Assembly (NCBI GenBank): GCA_965659665.1 | Contig: CBFHWU010000016.1 | Span: 1 to 42,265 of the forward strand | DNA from: CBFHWU01 sp965659665 | GTDB taxonomy: Bacteria; Bacteroidota; Bacteroidia; Flavobacteriales; Flavobacteriaceae | Length of the DNA: 42,265 nt | Direction: 5' to 3' | Part shown: positions 14,126 through 23,453 of the stretch, piece after piece | Numbering within the stretch: the first letter of the stretch is position 1 | How the letters are laid out: every line of letters starts with the position of its first letter | Notes under the pieces: generated by a model | The model's input: the letters and a program-made list of their open reading frames with translations, nothing else | Database searches by the model: none | Told to the model about the DNA's origin: nothing | Position numbers and translations under genes: made by a program

Positions 14126-16063
14126 ATGAGCGATAAATTACCACCACAATATTCTGCAGATAGTATTCAAGCTTTAGAAGGGATGGAGCATGTCCGTATG
14201 CGTCCTTCAATGTATATAGGGGATGTCGGAGTAAGAGGATTGCATCATTTGGTTTATGAAGTGGTCGATAACTCAATTGATGAAGCCTTGGTAGGTCACT
14301 GCGACTTAATTACTGTAACCATCAATGAGGACAACTCCGTAACTGTTGAAGATAACGGAAGAGGAATTCCTGTAGGTCTTCACAAAAAAGAAGGGGTTTC
14401 TGCTCTTGAGGTAGTCATGACTAAAATTGGGGCTGGAGGAAAGTTTGATAAAGATTCCTACAAAGTTTCTGGAGGTCTTCATGGTGTTGGGGTTTCTTGT
14501 GTAAACGCTCTTTCAGAACAGCTGAAAGCAACTGTTTTTCGAGAGGGTAAAATTTGGGAACAAGAATACAAACGAGGGAAAGCCTCATACCCTGTAAAAT
14601 CGGTTGGAGTGTCCGATAAAAATGGAACTACTGTAACCTTTAAACCCGATCAAACCATATTCAAACTCACCTTAGAATATAATTACGATACCCTTGCTAG
14701 TCGAATGCGTGAACTAGCATATCTGAACAAAGGAATTAAAATACAACTCACGGACAAGCGTAACAAAAATGATAATGGAGAATTTGTTGGTGAACTTTTT
14801 CACTCTGAAGAAGGGCTCAAAGAATTTATCCGCTTTTTAGATGCTAATCGTGAAATACTTATCGAAGATGTCATTTCAATGGAGGGTCAAAAAAATGATA
14901 TCCCAGTGGAAGTGGCAATGGTATATAATACCTCTTTTAATGAGAATTTGCATTCTTATGTTAACAATATTAATACCCATGAAGGAGGAACTCACTTATC
15001 TGGATTTCGTCGTGGCTTGACGACTACTCTGAAAAAATATGCGGATAGTTCTGGTATGCTTGATAAACTCAAGTTTGACATTTCAGGGGACGATTTTAGA
15101 GAAGGTTTAACAGCTATCATATCTGTAAAAGTAGCAGAACCACAATTTGAAGGGCAAACCAAAACCAAGTTAGGAAATAGAGAAGTAAGCTCAGCCGTTT
15201 CTCAAGCAGTTTCAGAAATGCTTGAAAACTATTTGGAAGAACATCCAAGTGATGCCAAAACCATAGTTCAAAAAGTGATTTTAGCGGCTCAAGCACGTCA
15301 TGCTGCCCGAAAAGCACGTGAAATGGTGCAGCGCAAAACTGTTATGAGTGGGGGAGGACTTCCAGGTAAATTATCTGACTGTTCTGAACAAGATCCTGAA
15401 AAATGTGAGGTGTTTTTAGTAGAGGGAGATTCTGCTGGTGGAACTGCCAAACAAGGAAGAGATCGAAACTTTCAAGCGATTTTACCTTTAAGAGGTAAAA
15501 TTTTAAATGTTGAAAAAGCCATGCAACATAAGGTATTTGAAAATGAAGAAATTCGAAATATTTATACAGCACTGGGAGTAACCATAGGAACCGAAGAAGA
15601 TAGTAAAGCCCTAAACTTAGAAAAATTACGCTATCACAAAATAGTTATTATGTGTGATGCAGACGTCGATGGAAGCCATATTTCTACTCTTATTCTTACA
15701 TTCTTTTTTCGCTATATGAAAGAACTAATTGAAAGAGGACATATTTATATTGCCACACCTCCTTTATACTTGGTCAAAAAAGGAGCAAAAAAACAATATG
15801 CTTGGAATGACGATCAACGAGATCGGCTGATGATGGATTTTGGTCAAGGGGTATCAATTCAACGGTATAAAGGATTAGGAGAAATGAACGCTGATCAGTT
15901 ATGGGATACCACGATGAATCCTGGTTTTAGAACTCTTCGCCAAGTAACCATTGATAATGGAGGTGAAGCCGATCGAATTTTCTCCATGTTAATGGGAGAT
16001 GAAGTACCTCCTCGCCGAGATTTTATTGAAAAAAATGCTATATATGCTAATATTGATGTGTAA
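14126..16063 (+). CDS. gyrB: DNA gyrase subunit B
   Basis: GyrB is the ATPase subunit of gyrase, which introduces negative supercoils with GyrA. The 645-residue length is the short bacterial form without the proteobacterial insert. It shows the GHKL ATPase motifs (VVDNSIDEA, DNGRGIP, VSGGLHGVGVSCVNALS), the transducer region, the TOPRIM motif VEGDSAGG (residues 432-439) and DADVDGSHI, and the C-terminal GyrA-contact segment QRYKGLGEMN. ParE is the nearest alternative, but the start YSADSIQALEGMEHVRMRPS and overall length favour GyrB. gyrA is not nearby, which is normal. Confidence 0.95.
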   Translation: MSDKLPPQYSADSIQALEGMEHVRMRPSMYIGDVGVRGLHHLVYEVVDNSIDEALVGHCDLITVTINEDNSVTVEDNGRGIPVGLHKKEGVSALEVVMTKIGAGGKFDKDSYKVSGGLHGVGVSCVNALSEQLKATVFREGKIWEQEYKRGKASYPVKSVGVSDKNGTTVTFKPDQTIFKLTLEYNYDTLASRMRELAYLNKGIKIQLTDKRNKNDNGEFVGELFHSEEGLKEFIRFLDANREILIEDVISMEGQKNDIPVEVAMVYNTSFNENLHSYVNNINTHEGGTHLSGFRRGLTTTLKKYADSSGMLDKLKFDISGDDFREGLTAIISVKVAEPQFEGQTKTKLGNREVSSAVSQAVSEMLENYLEEHPSDAKTIVQKVILAAQARHAARKAREMVQRKTVMSGGGLPGKLSDCSEQDPEKCEVFLVEGDSAGGTAKQGRDRNFQAILPLRGKILNVEKAMQHKVFENEEIRNIYTALGVTIGTEEDSKALNLEKLRYHKIVIMCDADVDGSHISTLILTFFFRYMKELIERGHIYIATPPLYLVKKGAKKQYAWNDDQRDRLMMDFGQGVSIQRYKGLGEMNADQLWDTTMNPGFRTLRQVTIDNGGEADRIFSMLMGDEVPPRRDFIEKNAIYANIDV

Positions 16064-16103
16064 TTAAAACCAACGAGATCTTTTATATCAAACGCTTAGC
16101 ATG

Positions 16104-16111
16104 TATTTTTG
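16104..16111 (+). promoter_or_regulatory. -7 box TATTTTTG for mdh
   Basis: Perfect TAnnTTTG match, 20 bases before the mdh ATG at 16132. The -33 region is only T-rich. Confidence 0.45.
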
Positions 16112-16131
16112 TACAATTAAATAAATAAAAC

Positions 16132-17067
16132 ATGAAAGTTACTATTGTTGGTGCCGGAAACGTAGGCGCCACTTGTGCTGATGCCATTGCATTACAACGT
16201 ATAGCAAGTGAAGTTGTTCTTCTCGATATTAAAGAAGGATTTGCCGAAGGCAAAGCCCTAGATATGATGCAAACGGCAACCACCATCGGATTTAACACCA
16301 AAATTATAGGAACAACCAATGATTATTCCAAAACGGCCCAAAGTGATGTGGTTGTGATCACATCAGGTATACCTAGAAAGCCTGGCATGACTCGAGAAGA
16401 ACTTATCGGAATCAATGCAAGTATCGTGCAATCAGTTTCAGAAAATGTACTTCAACATTCACCTGATGCAATTATTGTTGTTGTTTCGAACCCAATGGAT
16501 ACCATGACTTATTTGGCTCTTAAATCCACAGGACTTCCCAAAAATAGAATTATCGGTATGGGTGGCGCGTTGGATAGCTCTCGCTTTAAAACCTATTTAT
16601 CTTTAGCATTAGATAAGCCTGCAAATGATATTCAAGGAATGGTTATTGGGGGTCATGGTGACACTACAATGATTCCTCTCACCCGTTTGGCAAGCTATAA
16701 TGGAGTACCTGTTTCATTACTACTATCTGACGATACCTTATCTAAAGTAGCCTCCGACACAATGGTGGGTGGTGCAACACTAACCAAATTATTAGGAACA
16801 TCCGCATGGTATGCTCCTGGGGCTGCTGTGGCCTATTTGGTGGATAGCATCATAAATGATCAAAAAAGAATGATTCCTTGCTCGGTACTTCTTGAAGGAG
16901 AATATGGGCAATCCGATATTTGTATCGGAGTACCATGTGTTATTGGAAAATCAGGATGGGAATCTATTATGGATGTCAATCTCAATAATGAAGAACAAGC
17001 AAAGTTTGAAAAAAGCGCAGTTGCAGTTCGTACAATGAATCAAGCACTTTCAAGTATTTTGAGATAA
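16132..17067 (+). CDS. mdh: Malate dehydrogenase (NAD, LDH-like type)
   Basis: It interconverts malate and oxaloacetate with NAD in the TCA cycle. The 311-residue protein has the Rossmann motif GAGNVGATCA at residues 7-16, SGIPRKPGMTREEL (the mobile loop with substrate-binding arginines), the VVSNPMDTMTY segment, and the catalytic histidine in VIGGHGDTTMIPL. RKPGMTR, rather than a Q at the specificity site, supports malate over lactate dehydrogenase. It has its own promoter and is followed by secDF on the same strand, 89 bases on, with a separate box. Confidence 0.94.
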   Translation: MKVTIVGAGNVGATCADAIALQRIASEVVLLDIKEGFAEGKALDMMQTATTIGFNTKIIGTTNDYSKTAQSDVVVITSGIPRKPGMTREELIGINASIVQSVSENVLQHSPDAIIVVVSNPMDTMTYLALKSTGLPKNRIIGMGGALDSSRFKTYLSLALDKPANDIQGMVIGGHGDTTMIPLTRLASYNGVPVSLLLSDDTLSKVASDTMVGGATLTKLLGTSAWYAPGAAVAYLVDSIINDQKRMIPCSVLLEGEYGQSDICIGVPCVIGKSGWESIMDVNLNNEEQAKFEKSAVAVRTMNQALSSILR

Positions 17068-17113
17068 GTCCAATACTTCAGTGAATTATTAACTGATTAT
17101 TATGGGATATCCT

Positions 17114-17121
17114 TATATTTG
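17114..17121 (+). promoter_or_regulatory. -7 box TATATTTG for secDF
   Basis: Perfect TAnnTTTG match 35 bases before the secDF ATG. The -33 element is not clear. Confidence 0.5.
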
Positions 17122-17156
17122 CTCGTTTTAAAAACATTTTTTAAAAAAATAATATC

Positions 17157-20105
17157 ATGCAAAACAACGGACTAGTAAAGATTTTTGCCGTTATGTTTGG
17201 GCTCGTAAGCCTATATCAACTTTCTTTTACGTTTATTTCAAACCGAGTAGAACAACAAGCTTTAACCTATGCTCTTTCTACTGTCAATGAGACTGAATCA
17301 GAATATTTTACAAAACTTGAGTTAGCTCAACAGTCATATTTAGACTCAATTGGCAATTCTTCATTATATGGGTTTACGACTTATAGTAGTGCAAAGTCTA
17401 AAGAACTTAACAAGGGTCTTGACCTTAAAGGAGGGATTAATGTTATTTTGCAAATTTCTGTAAAGGATATATTAAAGGGACTAGCAGAAAACACAAGAAG
17501 TCCTCTATTTAACAAAGCAATCGAAGATGCTGATGCCCTTCAAAAAAATTCAGACGACAATTATGTTGAAAGTTTTTTTAAGGCATTTGACGCGCTTAAG
17601 GGAGATCGTAAATTAGCCAGTCCTGATATTTTTGCAAACAGAACTTTGAGTGAGGAAATCAATTTTGAAATGTCAGATGATGAGGTTCAGCCAATCATCC
17701 GACGAAAAATAGACGAGTCGATAACTTCTGCTTTTGAAGTCCTCCGCAAACGAATTGATAAGTTTGGAGTCACCCAACCTAATATCCAGCGACTGGGCAA
17801 TTCTGGGCGAATTTTAGTAGAATTACCAGGTGCAAAAGACGTTGATCGTGTTAAAAATCTTCTCCAAAGTACCGCTCAATTAGAGTTTTGGGAAACGGAA
17901 TCAAATGAAAAATTCTTCCAGTTTCTCTCTCAAGCCAATGAAGCTTTAAAGCCATTGGTTAGTCCAGAAGAAAGTGAAGAACAAGTTACGGGTTCAGAAA
18001 TAGATGATTTATTGGCAGATATTGAATCTCAACAAGATTCTTTATCTGTGACTCAAAATCCACTTTTTGATCTTATTGTTGGAAGCGGTTTCCAGGGAGG
18101 TCCCGTCATTGCTCAGTTTGCTACCAAAAATCAAGAATTAGTATCAAGTTATTTGAAACGTCCTGAAATACGTTCTTTACTTCCTTCAGATTTAAGATTT
18201 ACTAAATTTCTTTTTGGAAAACCTAATATAGACTCCGAGGTGGTCGATTTATATGCAATCAAATCAAACCGCACCAATGAACCTAGTTTAAGTGGTAGTG
18301 TGATTATAGATGCAGCACAAAGCTACGATCAAGTTGGATCACCAACTGTCACTATGCAAATGAATGGAAAAGGAGCTCGCATATGGGAAGAAATGACAGG
18401 CAAAGCCTTTCGTGATCGATCTAATATTGCAATAGTTTTAGACGAAATTGTTTACTCTGCCCCTGGTGTTTCTAAAGGAGCAATTTCGGGAGGTCGTTCT
18501 GAAATTTCTGGACAGTTTACCCTAAATGAAGCGATTGACCTGGCTAATGTACTGCGGGCAGGGAAATTACCTGCTTCTGCTGAAATTATTCAATCAGAAA
18601 TTGTAGGACCTTCATTAGGTAAGGAAGCCATAAAAAGTGGGGTGAATTCGTTTGGTATTGCTTTAGTATTGGTGCTTGTATGGATGTTCTTTTATTACGG
18701 AAGAGCAGGATTATATGCTGATGTAGCCTTGACATTGAATATTGTCTTAATTTTTGGAATTTTAGCTGGATTAGGAGCGGTTTTAACGTTACCTGGAATT
18801 GCCGGTATTGTTTTGACTATTGGAATGTCAGTAGATGCGAATGTGCTTATTTTTGAGCGAATTCGTGAAGAACTCGTTAAAGGAAAAGGAAAAAAACTTG
18901 CGGTAAAAGACGGATTTAAAAACGCGCTGTCCTCTATCCTTGATGCTAATATAACCACGGGACTAACCGCCCTTATTTTATTTGTTTTTGGAACAGGTCC
19001 CATCAAAGGATTTGCAACTACTCTGCTCATCGGAATTGGAACATCTTTATTTACGGCTATTTTTATCACCAGATTATTAGTTGATAATCATTTAAAAAAA
19101 TCATCTCAATTAGACTTTTCGACTTCATTGACGAAGAATTTGTTTAGAAACCTCTCCAACACATTCTTAAAGAAAAGAACTTTTTCTTACCTCATCTCCG
19201 GATCTTTGATTTTAGTAGCCATAGTATCACTTTTTACCAATGGGCTAAATCAAGGCGTGGATTTTGTGGGAGGTCGCTCGTATACTGTCCGTTTTGAAGC
19301 AGGGATTAATCCGTCTGAAGTTCAATCAAGTTTGGTTGATGTCTTTGGAAGTGCAGAGGCCAAAACATATGGGAAAGAAAATCAGCTCAAAATAACAACA
19401 AATTACAAAGTAGATGTTGAGGGTACTGAGGTAGATAATGAAATTCAGAATAAGATGTTTGCTGCTCTTCAAACTTATCTTCCTGATGGGCTGAGTTATG
19501 ATGACTTTGTCAATGGTCAAGAGGATAAACAAGTTGGAATAATGTCCTCAATAAAAGTAGGTCCTACCATTGCCGATGATATTAAAAAGAATTCATTTTT
19601 AGCGGTATTCGGTTCTCTGATCATTGTTTTTTTGTACATTTTGCTTCGTTTTCGTAAGTGGCAATATTCGCTTGGAGCTGTAGCCGCAGTTTTTCACGAT
19701 GTATTGATAGTGCTTGGAATTTTTTCACTCACCTATACTTTTATGCCTTTTAGTATGGAAATCAATCAAGCTTTTATAGCTGCTGTATTAACAGTAATAG
19801 GATACTCTCTAAACGATACTGTGGTGGTTTTTGATCGTATCCGTGAGTTTGTACATCAACATACAGGTTGGGAGTTTAACAAAACTGTTGATGCCGCATT
19901 GAATAGCACATTGAGTAGAACCTTAAATACTTCCTTAACTACCTTAGTGGTTTTGTTATCTATATTTATTTTTGGGGGAGAAGCAATACGTGGATTTATG
20001 TTTGCTTTAATTGTGGGGGTTATTGTAGGAACTTACTCTTCATTATTTATTGCAACCCCAGTAATGTTTGATACCCTAAAAAATAAAAATACAATTGAGG
20101 ACTAA
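17157..20105 (+). CDS. secDF: Fused protein-export translocase subunit SecDF
   Basis: A 982-residue RND-type membrane protein that uses the proton gradient to pull preproteins after SecYEG-SecA translocation. The SecD half begins with one membrane helix, then the periplasmic P1 domain starting GLDLKGGINV, and a five-helix block with GMSVDANVLIFERIREE. The SecF half starts near residue 670 with another helix and GVDFVGGRSYTVRF, and ends with VIGYSLNDTVVVFDRIRE. Such fusion is usual in Bacteroidota. The stop overlaps that of convergent lgt by 4 bases, with no terminator between them. Confidence 0.95.
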   Translation: MQNNGLVKIFAVMFGLVSLYQLSFTFISNRVEQQALTYALSTVNETESEYFTKLELAQQSYLDSIGNSSLYGFTTYSSAKSKELNKGLDLKGGINVILQISVKDILKGLAENTRSPLFNKAIEDADALQKNSDDNYVESFFKAFDALKGDRKLASPDIFANRTLSEEINFEMSDDEVQPIIRRKIDESITSAFEVLRKRIDKFGVTQPNIQRLGNSGRILVELPGAKDVDRVKNLLQSTAQLEFWETESNEKFFQFLSQANEALKPLVSPEESEEQVTGSEIDDLLADIESQQDSLSVTQNPLFDLIVGSGFQGGPVIAQFATKNQELVSSYLKRPEIRSLLPSDLRFTKFLFGKPNIDSEVVDLYAIKSNRTNEPSLSGSVIIDAAQSYDQVGSPTVTMQMNGKGARIWEEMTGKAFRDRSNIAIVLDEIVYSAPGVSKGAISGGRSEISGQFTLNEAIDLANVLRAGKLPASAEIIQSEIVGPSLGKEAIKSGVNSFGIALVLVLVWMFFYYGRAGLYADVALTLNIVLIFGILAGLGAVLTLPGIAGIVLTIGMSVDANVLIFERIREELVKGKGKKLAVKDGFKNALSSILDANITTGLTALILFVFGTGPIKGFATTLLIGIGTSLFTAIFITRLLVDNHLKKSSQLDFSTSLTKNLFRNLSNTFLKKRTFSYLISGSLILVAIVSLFTNGLNQGVDFVGGRSYTVRFEAGINPSEVQSSLVDVFGSAEAKTYGKENQLKITTNYKVDVEGTEVDNEIQNKMFAALQTYLPDGLSYDDFVNGQEDKQVGIMSSIKVGPTIADDIKKNSFLAVFGSLIIVFLYILLRFRKWQYSLGAVAAVFHDVLIVLGIFSLTYTFMPFSMEINQAFIAAVLTVIGYSLNDTVVVFDRIREFVHQHTGWEFNKTVDAALNSTLSRTLNTSLTTLVVLLSIFIFGGEAIRGFMFALIVGVIVGTYSSLFIATPVMFDTLKNKNTIED

Positions 20106-20956
20106 ATGTTTTTTCTTTTTTTCGTCAAAACGATAGTAATTCCGATTATAATTAACGGAATACTGAGCCACTGACCAGTAGAAAATACGCCAAGTACGTT
20201 TTCAAAGCCGCCTTGGCTTTCTTTTACAAACTCCACTAAAAAACGCACACCAAAAATAAGTGTTAAAAACATTCCGAATAAATACCCATCGAGTTCTTTT
20301 TTTTCTGTTTTCCAGTAAATTCTCCATAAAACAATAAAAACAATTAAGTAGCCAATAGATTCATAGAGTTGTGCAGGATGGCGAGGAAAAGATTCTCCCC
20401 GATTTTGAAATACTACCCCGAAATTTGAGTTGGTATATTTCCCAACAATTTCAGAGTTGAAAAAGTTGCCAAGCCGTATAAAAATTCCAGCTAACGCTAC
20501 TGGAATAACAAGACGATCTAGAATCCACATCATTGATTTGTAGGAATATTTTTTTCGATATAAATACATGGAAAGAACAATTCCAATAGCAGCTCCATGA
20601 CTTGCAAGACCTCGGTAGCCTTCAAAACTATATCCTTTTATTAATCCAAAGAAAAAAGATTCTCCTGGGTTTTCTTTTATGGGTAATAGTATTTCGATGA
20701 GATGATGTTGAAAGTAATCCCAATTATAAAAAAATACTTCACCCAAGCGTGCCCCTAATAGTGTACCAAATACGACATATACAAATAAAGGTTCCAAATA
20801 TTCTATCGAAACTTTTTCGTTCTTATATATACGTTTCATGATTTGGTAGCCTAAGGCAAAAGAAATCACAAACATCAGACTGTAGTAATGTATTCCCAGA
20901 GAACCAATTTGAAGGAATATTGGATCAGGAGCCCATAAAAATTTATAAAAAATCAT
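20102..20956 (-). CDS. lgt: Prolipoprotein diacylglyceryl transferase
   Basis: Lgt attaches diacylglycerol from phosphatidylglycerol to the lipobox cysteine of prolipoproteins in the inner membrane. The protein has about seven membrane helices, the GLASHGAAIGI segment with its essential histidine, the signature IRLGNFFNSEIVG, and RHPAQLYES. ATG 20956 gives MIFYKFLWAPDP, close to the usual Lgt start; an open extension to ATG 21001 adds 15 residues and remains possible. It is the last gene of a folE-cysS-yidD-lgt run. It would process the lipoproteins at 24968-26047 and 41425. Confidence 0.93.
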   Translation of the reverse strand: MIFYKFLWAPDPIFLQIGSLGIHYYSLMFVISFALGYQIMKRIYKNEKVSIEYLEPLFVYVVFGTLLGARLGEVFFYNWDYFQHHLIEILLPIKENPGESFFFGLIKGYSFEGYRGLASHGAAIGIVLSMYLYRKKYSYKSMMWILDRLVIPVALAGIFIRLGNFFNSEIVGKYTNSNFGVVFQNRGESFPRHPAQLYESIGYLIVFIVLWRIYWKTEKKELDGYLFGMFLTLIFGVRFLVEFVKESQGGFENVLGVFSTGQWLSIPLIIIGITIVLTKKRKNI

Positions 20957-21012
20957 AAATAGTAATTTCAGTAAATATACCATTTTGGTCCTGTATATCA
21001 AGCTAAATAATG

Positions 21013-21234
21013 TTAAGGAACAGGGTCATGTCCTGACCTTCCCCAAGGATGACATTTTGTAATTCTTTTTAAACTCAATATAAACCCTTTTAAAACCCCA
21101 TGTTTTTTAAATGCTTCCATAGCATAACATGAACAACTCGGACTAAATCTACATGTTGCAGGAAAGAATGGAGATATAAAAACTTGATATAACTTAATGA
21201 ACAAAGTAAAAGGAAAAATAAGAATTTGTTTCAC
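21013..21234 (-). CDS. yidD: Membrane protein insertion efficiency factor YidD
   Basis: A 73-residue protein with an N-terminal amphipathic/hydrophobic segment and the YidD core LYQVFISPFFPATCRFSPSC, then CHPWGRSGHDPVP. YidD assists YidC/Oxa1-type insertion of inner-membrane proteins. The start is a GTG that shares its first base with the last base of the cysS stop (TAGTG). The core reads PSCSCYA, where most relatives have one cysteine fewer. Confidence 0.93.
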   Translation of the reverse strand: MKQILIFPFTLFIKLYQVFISPFFPATCRFSPSCSCYAMEAFKKHGVLKGFILSLKRITKCHPWGRSGHDPVP

Positions 21235-22706
21235 TATTTAATACTAAAAGTGGTTCCGTTTTTATTGTCTTTTAATTCAATACCAATAGAGTTCAAGTGA
21301 TCACGTATTTTATCTGAAGTAACAAAATCTTTTTTCTCCCGTGCGTCTTTTCTTAGGTTAATCAATAATCTCATGACATCATCTAAATAAGCATTTGAAT
21401 TTGTTTCTTTTTTAAGCCCTAAAACATCAAAAACAAAGGCTTCTAAAGTTAATTTAAGATCATTCAAATCATCATTTGAAATACTTTCTTTGTTGTCATT
21501 CACTAGATAAATATACTTGACAGCTTCATACAAACGCGCAATGAGTATTGGACTGTTGAAGTCATCGTTCATGGCATCATAACATTTTTGTTTCCAATAA
21601 GTAACGTCAAAATTTGAGGTAATTTTATGTGGGTTTAATTCGTTTAATATTTCCATAGCATTCATTAATTTATGAAAGCCTTTTTCAGAAGCTTCAAGAG
21701 CTTCAGAACTCAAGTCTAAGATATTTCGATAATGGGCTTGAAGGATAAAAAAACGAGTCACAGATGGACTAAAAGCCTTAGAGAGTAGTTCATTTTGTCC
21801 AGAAAATATTTCATGAGGTAAAATATTATTTCCCGTAGATTTTGCCATTTTTTGCCCATTTAGGGTAAGCATATTAGCATGTAACCAGTAATTTACTGGA
21901 GATTGATTATGAATAGCTTCTGCTTGTGCAATTTCACATTCATGGTGTGGGAATTTTAAATCCATACCTCCACCATGGATGTCAAAACGTTCTCCAAGAT
22001 ATTTGGTACTCATTGCTGTACACTCTAAGTGCCATCCAGGGAATCCATCTCCCCATGGCGATTTCCATCTCATGATGTGTTTGGGTTCAGCTTTTTTCCA
22101 AAGAGCAAAGTCTTGAGGATTTTTTTTGTCACTTTGTCCACCTAAAGATCGGGTGTTATGGATCATATCTTCAAGCTTACGACCACTCAGCTTTCCGTAT
22201 TGATGAGAGGTATTAAATTTTTGAACATCAAAATACACTGAACCTTCAACTTCATAAGCATAACCTACTTTGAGTATATCTTTAATGATTTGAATTTGCT
22301 CCACTATATGTCCAGTTGCAGTTGGCTCAATATTTGGCGGAAGAGTGTTAAATGCGTGTAGGGTTTTATGAAAATCAAGAGTGTATTTTTGAACAACTTC
22401 CATAGGTTCTATTTGTTCAATACGTGCTTTTTTTGAGATTCGATCCTCCCCTTCATCTGCATCGTGTTCCAAATGGCCAGCATCTGTGATATTTCGAACG
22501 TAACGAACCTTGTAGCCTAAGTGTTTGAAATAGCGGTTGATTAAATCAAAAGAAATAAAAGTTCGACAATTTCCTAAATGTACGTAATTATAAACCGTAG
22601 GTCCACAAACGTACATCCCAATACGATGTTCATCAATTGGAACAAACAATTCTTTTTTTCCCTTAAGGGAATTGAAAACATAAAGCTTATGTTTGTTAAA
22701 ATTCAT
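21234..22706 (-). CDS. cysS: Cysteinyl-tRNA synthetase
   Basis: A class-I aminoacyl-tRNA synthetase of 490 residues that charges tRNA-Cys. It has the substrate-zinc cysteine C34 in YVCGPTVYNYVHLGN, with HLGN (43-46) as the HIGH motif. Other marks are GWHLECTAMS, IHGGGMDLKFPHHECE for the remaining zinc ligands, and KMAKS (286-290) as the KMSKS motif. The C-terminal DALR-like helical domain is present. It follows folE by 8 bases and is coupled to yidD by a 1-base overlap. Confidence 0.96.
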   Translation of the reverse strand: MNFNKHKLYVFNSLKGKKELFVPIDEHRIGMYVCGPTVYNYVHLGNCRTFISFDLINRYFKHLGYKVRYVRNITDAGHLEHDADEGEDRISKKARIEQIEPMEVVQKYTLDFHKTLHAFNTLPPNIEPTATGHIVEQIQIIKDILKVGYAYEVEGSVYFDVQKFNTSHQYGKLSGRKLEDMIHNTRSLGGQSDKKNPQDFALWKKAEPKHIMRWKSPWGDGFPGWHLECTAMSTKYLGERFDIHGGGMDLKFPHHECEIAQAEAIHNQSPVNYWLHANMLTLNGQKMAKSTGNNILPHEIFSGQNELLSKAFSPSVTRFFILQAHYRNILDLSSEALEASEKGFHKLMNAMEILNELNPHKITSNFDVTYWKQKCYDAMNDDFNSPILIARLYEAVKYIYLVNDNKESISNDDLNDLKLTLEAFVFDVLGLKKETNSNAYLDDVMRLLINLRKDAREKKDFVTSDKIRDHLNSIGIELKDNKNGTTFSIK

Positions 22707-22714
22707 CCTTTAGG

Positions 22715-23398
22715 CTAGAATGAAGTATCTATACGCAAATACTCCAAAAATTCTTTTTTGGTTTCTTTATCGTTGAATTTACCTCCAAATTCGGCAGTGA
22801 TTGTACTACAGTCCACATCCCTAATCCCCCTTGAATTGACACACAAATGCTTAGCATCTATAACACAAGCAACATTTTTTGTGTTTAAAACCTTTTGAAG
22901 CAGATTTACAATTTGTTTAGTCAATCGTTCTTGAACCTGTGGTCTTCTAGCAAAATAATCTACAATTCGATTCATTTTAGAGAGTCCTACTACGGAACCA
23001 TTGGAAATGTAAGCTACATGCGCCTTACCTACAATAGGCAATAAATGATGTTCACAAGTAGAATAAACAGTAATGTTTTTCTCGACCAGCATTTGATTGT
23101 ATTTGTATTTATTTTCAAATGTCGAAGCTTTAGGCTCGAGGTCAGGATGTAAACCTGCAAAAATTTCTTTCACGTACATCTTAGCCACTCGTCGTGGTGT
23201 TCCTTGTAAACTATCATCTGATAAATCTAATCCTAAAGTCTCTAAGATTTCAGAAACGTTTTTTTCGATTCGTTCAATTTTTTCTTGATCACTCAAATCA
23301 AACGCATTTGGTACTAGTGGAGTCTCCATCGAACCACCAATGTGATCGTCATCATTTAACGCATCAATTTCCTCTTGTAGGATTCTGTCAAATTTCAT
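22715..23398 (-). CDS. folE: GTP cyclohydrolase I
   Basis: FolE opens GTP to 7,8-dihydroneopterin triphosphate, the first step of folate and queuosine-type pterin synthesis. The protein has 227 residues, with an acidic N-terminal extension of about 35. Zinc ligands are C115 and H118 in STCEHHLLPIVGK and C186 in DAKHLCVNSRG; GLSKMNRIVDYFARRPQVQE is also diagnostic. It is the first gene of folE-cysS-yidD-lgt and has a TATCTTTG box 19 bases before its ATG. folP lies elsewhere in the window (35417). Confidence 0.95.
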   Translation of the reverse strand: MKFDRILQEEIDALNDDDHIGGSMETPLVPNAFDLSDQEKIERIEKNVSEILETLGLDLSDDSLQGTPRRVAKMYVKEIFAGLHPDLEPKASTFENKYKYNQMLVEKNITVYSTCEHHLLPIVGKAHVAYISNGSVVGLSKMNRIVDYFARRPQVQERLTKQIVNLLQKVLNTKNVACVIDAKHLCVNSRGIRDVDCSTITAEFGGKFNDKETKKEFLEYLRIDTSF

Positions 23399-23416
23399 AA
23401 ACTATTTTTGTGAATG

Positions 23417-23424
23417 CAAAGATA
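23417..23424 (-). promoter_or_regulatory. -7 box TATCTTTG for folE-cysS-yidD-lgt
   Basis: Perfect TAnnTTTG on the minus strand, 18 bases before the folE ATG, in the 55-base gap after the upstream barrel gene. The -33 TTG is not clear. Confidence 0.5.
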
Positions 23425-23453
23425 TTAAATCTTTGTAAAGCATAGTGATGCGC